A stretch of DNA of 33,051 bases, taken from assembly GCA_900318205.1 (NCBI GenBank), contig ONJS01000030.1, positions 1 to 33,051 on the forward strand, given 5' to 3'. Made by a program: the position numbers and the translations under genes. Shown here piece after piece: positions 1 through 7,791 of this stretch. Positions within the stretch are counted from its first letter, which is position 1; each line of letters opens with the position of its first letter. The stretch is from an uncultured Prevotellaceae bacterium (GTDB taxonomy: Bacteria; Bacteroidota; Bacteroidia; Bacteroidales; Muribaculaceae). The notes under the pieces were generated by a model. It ran no database searches. It was not told the origin of the DNA and saw only the letters and a program-made list of their open reading frames with translations.

Positions 1-196
1 GGGCTACACTCCGCAAGGCATGCCGATTGTGCTCATCACCGAGCCGACCTGCGAGATCAGCGACGCGGACGGTGAACTCAACACCGTGAAGTTCACCTAT
101 CAGTACCAAGACAGGCGGACGTATCTGCCGACAGATTACCTGTCCGTGGATCACGACCGCATCTTCACCGAGCAGTTTGACCCATCATTCCAATAG
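1..196 (+). CDS. 3' end of an unidentified, probably phage-derived ORF (partial)
   Basis: An open frame enters from the left edge (first full codon at base 2) and stops with TAG at 194-196, giving about 64 residues that end in EQFDPSFQ. I do not recognise the family. It lies 4 bases before the next small ORF, in the same direction, and upstream of a truncated portal-like gene, so it probably belongs to a prophage remnant. Its GC-rich codon use resembles the portal remnant and differs from the AT-rich ORF between them. The start lies outside the window, so full length and domains cannot be judged. Confidence 0.6.
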   Translation, partial: GYTPQGMPIVLITEPTCEISDADGELNTVKFTYQYQDRRTYLPTDYLSVDHDRIFTEQFDPSFQ

Positions 197-200
197 ACCT

Positions 201-434
201 ATGGCACAATCCATCCACATCAGCACCCTTCGCAGGATGCTCAAGGCCGGCGACCCGGTTGACCTCAAGCTTTGGACGAAGTCAGGGGAGATCCAGTGCT
301 GGCGCAACTGCATCCCCCTGCGCTACAATTTCTATCAAGGCACCCAACAGTTCAAGCTGCTCGACTCGCACCAGATACGCCAGGCCCGCATCTGCTGTAT
401 CTTCGAGATCAACGGCATCAAAGTCTTTTTGTAG
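201..434 (+). CDS. Small hypothetical protein, probably phage-derived (77 aa)
   Basis: The ATG at 201 follows the previous stop by 4 bases, which suggests coupled translation. A TTG at 177 would extend the frame by 8 residues but overlaps the upstream gene, so I prefer the ATG. The product begins MAQSIHISTLRRML and contains a basic, aromatic-rich stretch (WTKSGEIQCWRN, LRYNFYQG). It has no signal peptide or membrane segment. I do not recognise the family. Small ORFs of this kind sit near head and packaging genes in Bacteroidales prophages, and a portal-like remnant follows at 964. That context is the only functional hint. Confidence 0.6.
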   Translation: MAQSIHISTLRRMLKAGDPVDLKLWTKSGEIQCWRNCIPLRYNFYQGTQQFKLLDSHQIRQARICCIFEINGIKVFL

Positions 435-478
435 TAGCGATTATTGTTTGAAATTCATTTATACTCATAAAAATGTTG

Positions 479-486
479 TACTTTTG
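479..486 (+). promoter_or_regulatory. Putative -7 box (TACTTTTG) for the 130-aa ORF
   Basis: TACTTTTG matches the Bacteroidota TAnnTTTG box and lies 23 bases before the ATG at 510. No TTTG is found at the expected 19-21 base spacing upstream, so the match is partial. Confidence 0.4.
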
Positions 487-509
487 TGTCAAATTAAAAT
501 TAGTTTGGC

Positions 510-902
510 ATGGGATTATTGGAAGATTTCAAAAACCGCAAGATTATTAGAGAAATGTCAGATAAAGGCGGTATAAAATATTACTACCCTAAGGTAGTTG
601 CTTTCTTTAAAAAGAAAAGAGGTGATGAGTATGTTGATCATAGGGTATATAGCTCTGATCCGTTGCACATGAGTTTCAGAATTGTTTATCCGATAGATTA
701 TAGTAAACGAGAATTCAGAAAAGTACATATACATCTATTTTTAAAATATAGTCCAGATATACTGTTCATTAATGCTACGGATAGTACTGAAAGCGATGAC
801 TATGACTATTCTTCTTTTGATGAATCGTTTAGCTGGACTATTACACGTTCATGCAACCAAGATGAAGTTTTGGAGAAAATTGGGAAAGAATTATGTATAT
901 AA
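510..902 (+). CDS. AT-rich hypothetical protein (130 aa)
   Basis: This is a complete ORF with its own -7 box just upstream. The product is charged: the N-terminal half is lysine- and tyrosine-rich (KYYYPKVVAFFKKKRG) and the C-terminal half carries an acidic run (ESDDYDYSSFDESF). It has no signal peptide or membrane helix, so it is probably cytoplasmic. I do not recognise the family. The DNA from about 435 to 960 is much more AT-rich than either flank and separates two phage-type coding segments. It may therefore be a later insertion or a prophage cargo gene. No function can be assigned from sequence. Confidence 0.55.
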   Translation: MGLLEDFKNRKIIREMSDKGGIKYYYPKVVAFFKKKRGDEYVDHRVYSSDPLHMSFRIVYPIDYSKREFRKVHIHLFLKYSPDILFINATDSTESDDYDYSSFDESFSWTITRSCNQDEVLEKIGKELCI

Positions 903-928
903 CGTTGTCTTTTAGATAACCGTATCAA

Positions 929-969
929 CTCCATAATTTTGCGGAAACTTAAACCGCGAGATTATGGAG
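929..969. other. Inverted repeat covering the start codon of the portal remnant
   Basis: CTCCATAAT (929-937) is the exact reverse complement of ATTATGGAG (961-969), and a second short stem, GCGG (941-944) with CCGC (954-957), lies inside. The right arm contains the ATG at 964-966, so a transcript entering from upstream could fold the start codon into a stem. Confidence 0.5.
934..941 (+). promoter_or_regulatory. Putative -7 box (TAATTTTG) before the portal remnant
   Basis: TAATTTTG matches TAnnTTTG and overlaps the left arm of the inverted repeat. A start about 5 bases downstream would give a leader under 20 bases that lacks the left arm. There is a T-run (910-913) rather than TTTG at about 20 bases spacing. 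Confidence 0.35.
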
Positions 970-1434
970 TTAAATTTTAATAGTGTAGAAACCATCCCGG
1001 TACTCAACGCATCAGCCACTTTTAAGACAGACAGCGGCAAGGTGTTCAAGGAAGACGTGGACATCGTGCCGACGATCATCGACAAATCGCTGTCCTACAT
1101 TCCATGGGGGAGCGATAACAATATGCCGTACCACATCCTTGAACTCATCGAGAGCGACGAGACGCTCTCCACCTGCCAGATGTTCAATGCCGAGGTATGC
1201 TACGGTAGCGGGCTGCAGTACAACACCGACTCGTGTGGCGGCGATGTCAAGCGGAAGGTCGAGGACTTCCTGCTCGACAACGCCTTGCCTTCTTACTTCC
1301 TCGGTGTGTGCCAGGACTTCAAGCACTTCGCCTTCTGCGTCTCGGTCATCATCCTCAATGCCGAGGGCACGAGGATTGTGCGACTGATCCGCAAGGATGA
1401 AAATTTCTTTGGTGTAATATGTAAAAATTACTGA
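964..1434 (+). pseudogene. Truncated phage portal-like protein (156 aa)
   Basis: The product reads like the N-terminus of portal proteins from Bacteroidales prophages, with an IPWGSDNNMPYHILEL segment followed by MFNAEVCYGSGLQY. Portal proteins are usually several hundred residues long, whereas this frame stops at 156. GC-rich coding DNA continues to about 1398 (VRLIRKDE) and then switches abruptly to AT-rich DNA encoding NFFGVICKNY before the stop. This points to a deletion junction that removed most of the gene. No capsid, terminase or tail genes follow: the SusC gene begins 150 bases later. The portal assignment rests on recalled resemblance. The truncation is inferred from length, composition and missing neighbours. 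Confidence 0.6.
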
Positions 1435-1514
1435 AAAATTGTTGTTAAATCAAAAAATTCGGAGTTTTGAGTGTTAAAAAGGCACATTATATATAATGAT
1501 TGAAAAAAAAAGTG

Positions 1515-1522
1515 TATGTTTG
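1515..1522 (+). promoter_or_regulatory. Putative -7 box (TATGTTTG) of the Sus operon
   Basis: TATGTTTG fits TAnnTTTG exactly, 62 bases before the SusC start, which allows a leader of about 55 bases. The upstream stretch is AT-rich, but I see no clear TTTG at 19-21 bases spacing. Confidence 0.5.
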
Positions 1523-1584
1523 TAGTTTAAATGGTAACCCGTTTCTGAAATCATTATTACCTAATCAATAAAAACCTATTTGCA

Positions 1585-4500
1585 ATGAGAAAACAGTTAC
1601 TACTGCTACTGCTGTTGAGCCTCTTGTCGCTGCCGGGACTGGCCCGCGTGGTGACAGGCGTGGTGACGCAGTCGAGCGACGGCGAGCCGATTATCGGCGC
1701 GTCGGTCAAGGTGCACGGCACGACGCGCGGCACTGCGACCGACTTCGACGGCCGTTTCTCGATTGAGGCTAACGACGGCGACGTGCTCGATGTGAGCTAC
1801 GTGGGCATGAATCCCAAGAGCGTGAAGATTGGCCCGGGACAGACTGTGGTCAACATCGCCCTTGAGGACAATGCCCAAGTGCTGGGCGAGGTCGTGGTGA
1901 CCGCCATGGGCCAGACCCAGGAAAAGAAGAAACTGAACTTCGCTGTTCAGTCCCTTGACGAGGAACAGGTGACCGCTGGCGGTTCCACTAACTTTGCCAA
2001 CTCGCTGCAGGGCAAGATCGCCGGTCTGCAGGTAAGCACCGGCGGCAGTTCGCCCAACGCCTCAACCCAAGTCATCATCCGCGCCATTTCGTCGATGAAC
2101 AACTCGATGAACAACGAGCCGCTGATCATCATTGATGGTATGGCCATTCGCGGTGGTGCTTCAACGCTCGCCGACATGAATCCCAACGACATCGACAACA
2201 TTACGGTGCTGAAGGGTGCTGCCGCATCGGCCCTTTATGGCCAGGAGGCGGCAAACGGCGTTATCATGGTCACCACCAAAAGCGGCGGCACCAATGGTGA
2301 GGTCACCGTTTCCGCATCGGCATCGTTGGAGTTGAATGTGCCGGCACGTCTGCCCAAAATCCAGAGCACCTTTATTCCTGGTGCCAAGGGAATGTACAAG
2401 GAGAACATGGGCAGCGGCGGCTGGGGCCCCTACATGAACGAGAATGACACCTATTACAACAACTTGAAGGATTACCTCAAGACAGGTATCTTGCAGAAGT
2501 ATGACGTCAGCGTGAGCGGCGGTTCCGAGAGATTCTCATCTTACGCCTCGGTGTCTTACTATGACAATCAGGGTATAGTCCCCAAAGACTACCGCAAACA
2601 GGTGAATGCCCTCATCAAGGGTGTGTATAAGCCCAGCAACAAGGTTACCGTGCAATTGAGTGCCAACTTCATGAACCGCAAGTCGCGTGGTTCCGGTAGC
2701 TCGATGTCCACCATATACAACTGGGGCATCAACAAGAACATGAGCGACTACCGCACCCTTGAGGGCCATGTGAATTGGTGGGCCTACTATGACCACTGGG
2801 AGAATCTGCTCGACACCGAGCGCATCAACGGCGCCGTGTCACCTTACTTCGGCCGCTACATGGACTGGAGCCAGACCGAAGGCAACCGTTTCGTCCTCAA
2901 TGGCCAAATCAGCTACGAGCCCATCAAGAACCTGGTGTTTACCGGCAAGATGGGATATGATAAGAGTTACTCGATGTATGACTCCTATACGGTGCCTCGC
3001 ATCTATGACGGCGACCTGGTCGATCCCAATGCGGAGGACGTGCAGACTAAGCTCAGCGACATGCAGGACCGTTTCGGCTCATACAGTTTCCAGCCCTCGC
3101 GTGGCGCGTTGTTGAATATGCAGTTCTTGACGACCTATCAGCACACTTTTGCCGAGGACTATACCGTGAGCGCCCTCTACGGTCTCGAGTACAAGCAGAC
3201 GCGTGGCGTTGAGGCTTCGATCTACAACGAACACTTCCAGCTGGGTGGCGAGTTCTACAGTTTCAACAACACCGACTTCACCAACGGTGACTTGCTCATC
3301 AGCAACCATCCCACGTTGTATCACAGCAAGAGAAACATCTACGGCCACTTTGGCGAGTTGCGTTTTGACTACAAGGGCATGGCCCAGATTTCGGCTACTG
3401 CCCGTATGGACGGCTCGTCAACCTTGAGGCAGTCTACCCAAACTACCTTCTTCTATCCGTCGGTAACGGCCGGTATCATCTTCAGTGAGTTGTTCAATCT
3501 GAGCAACGATTGGTTCAGCTACGGCAAGTTGCGCGGCAACTGGGCGAAGGTGGGCAAGGATTGCCAAGCCTACTTGTTTACCGATACATACAAGCAATGG
3601 ACCCTCTTCCCCGACGGCGGCTATGGTGTGGATCCCACCACATCGCGTGCTGTCGACCTGGTGCCTGAGATGACCAAGTCATGGGAGATTGGCGCCGACC
3701 TGCGGTTCTTCCGCAACTGGACACGCCTCGACATTGCTTACTATTCGACTACGGTCGATAACCAGATTGTGACGGTGCGCGTGTCGCCCGCCTCGGGTGT
3801 GATTCTCCAGACCCGCAACGAGGGTAGCCTGAAGAACCATGGTATGGAAATCTCGTTGAACCAGGACATCATCAAGGCCACCGACTTCTCATGGACCGCA
3901 CTGGCCAACTTCTCATTCAACCGCAGCAAGGTGCTCTACCTGCCCAACGAGTTGACCGAGATCCAGGGCACCCAGTATGGCGACATCTTCCCCGTTGCCC
4001 GATTGCACGAGTCATCGACGGGTATCTCGGGTAAAGACTACGTGCGTGACCCCGAAGGTCGTGTCGTGTGTGACGAGAACGGTTATCCCATCATCGATGC
4101 CGCCAAGGGCCTCTACATCGGTAACCGCGAGCCCGACTGGCTGCTGGGTGTGGGCAGCACTTTGCGTTACAAGAACGCCACGCTGTCGTTCCTGTTCGAC
4201 GGCCGCAAGGGCGGTGATGTGGTCAACGTGACGGGCCGCAGCCAGATCACTAACGGCATGAGCAGCCTCTATGACAAGTACCGCAACCGCGAGTACATCA
4301 TCGACGGTGTTCAGGCCGTGGCTGGTCCCGATGGAACGACGACCTATGTCAAGAACACCACGCCCATCGTGCTTGACTCTTATTTCATCAACACCTATTA
4401 CTCGACTGTATCGTCCAACTTTATCGAGGACGGTTCCTATATCCGCTTGAGTTATGTGACGCTGAGCTATGACATCGGCAACCACTTCAAGCGCACTTGG

Positions 4501-4680
4501 CCCATCAAGGGCTTGTCGCTCATCGCTACTGCACGCAACCTGTTCCTGTTGACCAAGTACCGTGGCAATGACCCCGCCGTGCTGGCTGGCACCGGCGGTG
4601 GTACCGGTAGCGCTGGTATCGACAATTACAACGTGCCCAGCACACGCAGTTTCAATTTCACACTTAAAGCAACATTCTGA
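1585..4680 (+). CDS. SusC/RagA-family TonB-dependent outer-membrane transporter
   Basis: This is an outer-membrane active transporter of 1031 residues, the normal size for SusC proteins. It imports oligomers captured by its SusD partner using TonB-derived energy. A signal peptide (about residues 1-20, ending GLA) is followed by a carboxypeptidase-regulatory-like domain (about 22-100). Then come the TonB-box-like segment GEVVVTA (101-107), a plug domain (about 113-235, including TVLKGAAASALYGQEAANGVIMVTTK-type sequence) and a long beta-barrel. The C-terminus, FTLKATF, ends in the aromatic residue expected for barrel insertion. It is the first gene of an operon and lies 17 bases before SusD. 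The ligand cannot be read from the sequence. The linked enzyme is GHL10-like, so a glycan is likely but not shown. Confidence 0.96.
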   Translation: MRKQLLLLLLLSLLSLPGLARVVTGVVTQSSDGEPIIGASVKVHGTTRGTATDFDGRFSIEANDGDVLDVSYVGMNPKSVKIGPGQTVVNIALEDNAQVLGEVVVTAMGQTQEKKKLNFAVQSLDEEQVTAGGSTNFANSLQGKIAGLQVSTGGSSPNASTQVIIRAISSMNNSMNNEPLIIIDGMAIRGGASTLADMNPNDIDNITVLKGAAASALYGQEAANGVIMVTTKSGGTNGEVTVSASASLELNVPARLPKIQSTFIPGAKGMYKENMGSGGWGPYMNENDTYYNNLKDYLKTGILQKYDVSVSGGSERFSSYASVSYYDNQGIVPKDYRKQVNALIKGVYKPSNKVTVQLSANFMNRKSRGSGSSMSTIYNWGINKNMSDYRTLEGHVNWWAYYDHWENLLDTERINGAVSPYFGRYMDWSQTEGNRFVLNGQISYEPIKNLVFTGKMGYDKSYSMYDSYTVPRIYDGDLVDPNAEDVQTKLSDMQDRFGSYSFQPSRGALLNMQFLTTYQHTFAEDYTVSALYGLEYKQTRGVEASIYNEHFQLGGEFYSFNNTDFTNGDLLISNHPTLYHSKRNIYGHFGELRFDYKGMAQISATARMDGSSTLRQSTQTTFFYPSVTAGIIFSELFNLSNDWFSYGKLRGNWAKVGKDCQAYLFTDTYKQWTLFPDGGYGVDPTTSRAVDLVPEMTKSWEIGADLRFFRNWTRLDIAYYSTTVDNQIVTVRVSPASGVILQTRNEGSLKNHGMEISLNQDIIKATDFSWTALANFSFNRSKVLYLPNELTEIQGTQYGDIFPVARLHESSTGISGKDYVRDPEGRVVCDENGYPIIDAAKGLYIGNREPDWLLGVGSTLRYKNATLSFLFDGRKGGDVVNVTGRSQITNGMSSLYDKYRNREYIIDGVQAVAGPDGTTTYVKNTTPIVLDSYFINTYYSTVSSNFIEDGSYIRLSYVTLSYDIGNHFKRTWPIKGLSLIATARNLFLLTKYRGNDPAVLAGTGGGTGSAGIDNYNVPSTRSFNFTLKATF

Positions 4681-4681
4681 A

Positions 4682-4688
4682 AAGGAGG
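4682..4688 (+). promoter_or_regulatory. Shine-Dalgarno-like site before SusD
   Basis: AAGGAGG ends 9 bases before the ATG at 4698. Such a strong site is uncommon in Bacteroidota, where most genes lack one. It supports the chosen start and efficient re-initiation after SusC. Confidence 0.55.
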
Positions 4689-4697
4689 CCAACGACT

Positions 4698-6611
4698 ATG
4701 AAAAAGATTAAATTTTTAGCATTGTTAATGCTGGTTGGCCTGGTGTCGGTGAGCTGTAACGATATCCTCGATGATAACGTCAACCCCGACAGGGCCCATA
4801 AGATTGAGGCTAAGGACGGTCTGCCCGTCATCATCTATTACGCCCAGCAGATTGTTTATGACCACAGCGAATATTACGCCTACTTCTCCCAGATGCTTAC
4901 TACCGGAGGCAAGAGTTCGGTGGGTGCCTACAGCTACAAGTGCGAGTGGGAGATGCTGACGATGAACCGCCACCCGATGTGGCGCCGCCACTTCTATGAC
5001 ATCGGCAAGAACACCGTCAATCTGGTGAACAACTCCCAAGCCATCAATTCTCCCAACTACGAGTTGATAGGCCGCACGATTATGCTGATGTCCACCCAGT
5101 TGACAACCGACGCCTTTGGTGACATTCCCCGCAGCGAGGCTTATCAGAGCATCGCTCCGACCTATGACACCCAAGCCTCGGTATATGCCTGGATGATGCA
5201 GGAGTGTGAAGACCTCATTAAGATGTATGAGGACCCTGCAATCGTAAATAACCCCGACAACCAGCCCCTCACGGCCAAGGAAGACCGTGTCTATGGTGGT
5301 GACCTCGAGAAATGGAAAGGTCTCGTGTATGCCATCAAGGCCCGTCTGCTGTTGCGCAACATCCCTAATGTGGACCGCTCGCCGGCCATGTGCCAGAAGA
5401 TTATCGACGCTGCCGATGCTGCCATCAACCAGTGGCGCAAGGGTGATGTATTCGATTACCAGGGCGGCCGTGATGCATGGTTTGGCAATGAGCCACGTTA
5501 CTACTGGGACGGCGGCACGGGTACACAGAACGCCGTGTGGAGCGTTGCCCAACCCGTTATCAACTCGTGGGAGTCGCGTGGTAACCTCTTGGGTAGCGCT
5601 ATCCCGAGCAAATTCTTCATGGTTGACCTGCTGGGTATCAGCAAGCCCGACAACGAGATGACCTGCGGCATGTTCAATGCCGAGGGTGCCCACGACGGCT
5701 TTGCCAACGATCCCCGTTGCGGCCTGCTGATGATTGCCCGCACGGGACCCGCAAGCCCGTCGGTAGCCAATGAGCGTATCAAGATGCGCTACCTGGAGAA
5801 CAACATCGGCATGGGAACATCCTACAAGATTGCCAACTATCCCAACCTGTACATGGGTGCCTATGCTGGCGCCGCCAATGCCTATAATCCCATCTTCACA
5901 ATGGAGGAACTCTACTTCATCAAGGCCGAGGCCATGTATTGGATGGGCAAGAAGACCGAGGCTTGTGCTCTGGCCAAGGAAGCCACACAGTGGAATATCC
6001 AGCGCCACCTCGCCGCCTTCTTTAAGTACTATGTCAATCCCAACTACAATGCGACGACCGATAACAAGTATCCCGGCAACTCGGTATCTGGCGGAGCCCC
6101 GGGTTACCAGCCTGCAGAGTATTGGGATGGCCAGATTGCCGCTTTCCTGGATAACGAGGACTATTACAAGGGCAAGAACGTCGCTGTACACAAGGTGACC
6201 GACCGTGGCAACAAGCACTGGTTCTTCAATCCCAGTGAGTTCACGTTGAGCGACCTGATGCAGCAGAAGTACATTGCCATGTATCTGCAGCCCGAGCAGT
6301 GGACCGACATGCGCCGTTACCACTACAGTAACAACCGCAACCACTACGGCATCGGCGACAACCAGGAAATCGTTTATCCGACCCTGCGTCGTCCTTACAA
6401 CCTCTATTCGGCTTACTGGATTGACGGCTTGACCGAGGAGCAGAAGGAGAACACCTGGATCCAGCGCATCAACTACGACCCCGAGACCGAGGAGAAGTAC
6501 AACCGTCAGGAACTTGAGCGCCTGGGTGCCTACAAGAACTACAGATGGTTGCAGGAACCCATGATCTGGGCCCACGAGTATGGTGAAGTCACCTCGTTGA
6601 CGCAAGAGTAG
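4698..6611 (+). CDS. SusD/RagB-family nutrient-binding outer-membrane lipoprotein
   Basis: This is the surface lipoprotein partner that lids the SusC channel and binds substrate. The signal peptide ends in a lipobox with the acylated cysteine at residue 20 (VSVSC), followed by NDILDDNVNPDRA. The NVNPD motif just after the anchor is typical of the SusD-like_2 (RagB-type) subgroup. The body has the helical, tetratricopeptide-like character of the family, for example MEELYFIKAEAMYWMGKKTEA. At 637 residues it is longer than many members (roughly 500-600). It lies 17 bases after SusC and is preceded by a good ribosome-binding site, so the two are almost certainly co-transcribed. Substrate unknown. 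Confidence 0.94.
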   Translation: MKKIKFLALLMLVGLVSVSCNDILDDNVNPDRAHKIEAKDGLPVIIYYAQQIVYDHSEYYAYFSQMLTTGGKSSVGAYSYKCEWEMLTMNRHPMWRRHFYDIGKNTVNLVNNSQAINSPNYELIGRTIMLMSTQLTTDAFGDIPRSEAYQSIAPTYDTQASVYAWMMQECEDLIKMYEDPAIVNNPDNQPLTAKEDRVYGGDLEKWKGLVYAIKARLLLRNIPNVDRSPAMCQKIIDAADAAINQWRKGDVFDYQGGRDAWFGNEPRYYWDGGTGTQNAVWSVAQPVINSWESRGNLLGSAIPSKFFMVDLLGISKPDNEMTCGMFNAEGAHDGFANDPRCGLLMIARTGPASPSVANERIKMRYLENNIGMGTSYKIANYPNLYMGAYAGAANAYNPIFTMEELYFIKAEAMYWMGKKTEACALAKEATQWNIQRHLAAFFKYYVNPNYNATTDNKYPGNSVSGGAPGYQPAEYWDGQIAAFLDNEDYYKGKNVAVHKVTDRGNKHWFFNPSEFTLSDLMQQKYIAMYLQPEQWTDMRRYHYSNNRNHYGIGDNQEIVYPTLRRPYNLYSAYWIDGLTEEQKENTWIQRINYDPETEEKYNRQELERLGAYKNYRWLQEPMIWAHEYGEVTSLTQE

Positions 6612-6651
6612 TGAATAGTTAATAGATAATAGTTAATAGTTGACAACAATT
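6612..6651 (+). repeat. AT-rich intergenic simple repeat
   Basis: The 40 bases between SusD and the next lipoprotein gene repeat variants of AGTTAATAG. Together with 7699-7785 and 9531-9575 this makes three consecutive Sus-operon gaps filled with short low-complexity repeats. No hairpin is obvious in this one. Confidence 0.5.
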
Positions 6652-7698
6652 ATGAAACGATACAATATATATGGCCTCTTGGCTCTGATGGCATTGCTCG
6701 CCGCATCGTGTGCAATTCATGACCCGTTTGCCGACAACGGACAACTCGGTCAGGTGTTGCCCACGGTTGATTGGGAACAAGGCTCCACAGTGGTCAAGGC
6801 GGGCCGCTATGCCACCTTCAAGGGTAAGTACTACACCACCAGCGAGAAAGCGATTGACCACAGCGAGGTGTGGTGCCTCATCAAGCGTGAGCAGGTTGCT
6901 ACAGCGACCAGCAAATTAACCACGTCGCTGGCTTACACCAAGAACTACTCCCTGACCGACACGGTGCGCTCCAGCCAGATGGTAGCCACCTATCCCCACA
7001 GCAAGGCCGAGTGGGACGGTTACGAGTATGTGCTGACCGACAGTTTCCCCACTTCACGCACCCTCGCCCCTGTGACCTGGGTCAATCCCGAGGAGTGGGA
7101 CCAGGAGAAGTTTGACAGTTATTATCCCTCGACGTTCCAGGACGAGTTTATGGCCTACATGGTCAATGCGTTGACCAAGGACAGCACCTACTACAACGAC
7201 CTGCGCAACGTCTATATCAAGTACAACTTCCCCATTGAACTGTTTGAGCAACTCAATGCCCAGTACAACATCGATTTCCCGACCGACACGACTACCGACG
7301 ATAAGTCCAACGCCTGGTACACTACCGACGAAGTGGATCATTACTACTACATCACGGTGGCCGAGGACGGTTCGGCTGTCTATCATGAGATTGCCGACGA
7401 GAGCGCTGCCCCGACAGGTGCCAACGTGCAACCGGTTTACAAATCGGCATTCTGGCTCTTCTCGCGTTACAGCGATGACACGGGTGGCAAGATCACCACA
7501 GTGCGTCGCCAGTACATGCCCTATTTCAAGAGCATGATTGAGACCATTCCCTTCACGTCGTGGATTTATAACACGGCCGACAAGGTCTATACGGTGAACT
7601 TCAGCCGTACCTACTTCCTGGAACCCCAATTCCGCGTGTATGACACCGACGGCAAGGTGGGCGTGACTACCGATAACAAAGAAGTAACACTGAACTAA
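6652..7698 (+). CDS. Sus-operon surface lipoprotein of unknown family (348 aa)
   Basis: I use the ATG at 6652. A TTG four codons upstream would only lengthen the signal peptide's charged end. The signal peptide ends in a lipobox (LAASC, cysteine 20), so the protein is lipid-anchored, probably on the outer membrane surface. The rest is soluble and rich in Tyr, Thr and Asp (for example DEVDHYYYITVAEDGSAVYHE), with no domain that I recognise. Its place third in the operon, after SusC and SusD, is where surface glycan-binding proteins (SusE/SusF-like) usually lie, so an accessory ligand-binding role is the best inference. Nothing in the sequence proves it. Confidence 0.8.
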   Translation: MKRYNIYGLLALMALLAASCAIHDPFADNGQLGQVLPTVDWEQGSTVVKAGRYATFKGKYYTTSEKAIDHSEVWCLIKREQVATATSKLTTSLAYTKNYSLTDTVRSSQMVATYPHSKAEWDGYEYVLTDSFPTSRTLAPVTWVNPEEWDQEKFDSYYPSTFQDEFMAYMVNALTKDSTYYNDLRNVYIKYNFPIELFEQLNAQYNIDFPTDTTTDDKSNAWYTTDEVDHYYYITVAEDGSAVYHEIADESAAPTGANVQPVYKSAFWLFSRYSDDTGGKITTVRRQYMPYFKSMIETIPFTSWIYNTADKVYTVNFSRTYFLEPQFRVYDTDGKVGVTTDNKEVTLN

Positions 7699-7785
7699 AG
7701 TTTAGAGTTTAAAGTTTAGAGTTTAGAGTTGGCATCCGCCAGCGAACTAAAGGCTAAAAACTAAGGACTAAGGACTAAAAACTTT
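7699..7785 (+). repeat. Intergenic imperfect hairpin with a GGCATCCGCC centre
   Basis: Copies of GTTTAGAGTTTA (7700-7730) run into GGCATCCGCC (7731-7740). Copies of ACTAAGGACTAA then follow (to about 7785) and pair loosely with the left side. The central ten bases are identical to those in the hairpin at 9531-9575 in the next gap but one. Confidence 0.55.
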
Positions 7786-7791
7786 AAAAAG

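Noticed and set aside
4725-6605. Long minus-strand open frame (626 codons) opposite SusD
   Set aside because: It mirrors the codon pattern of the GC-rich SusD gene, has no signal, domain or promoter, and the plus-strand product is a clear SusD.
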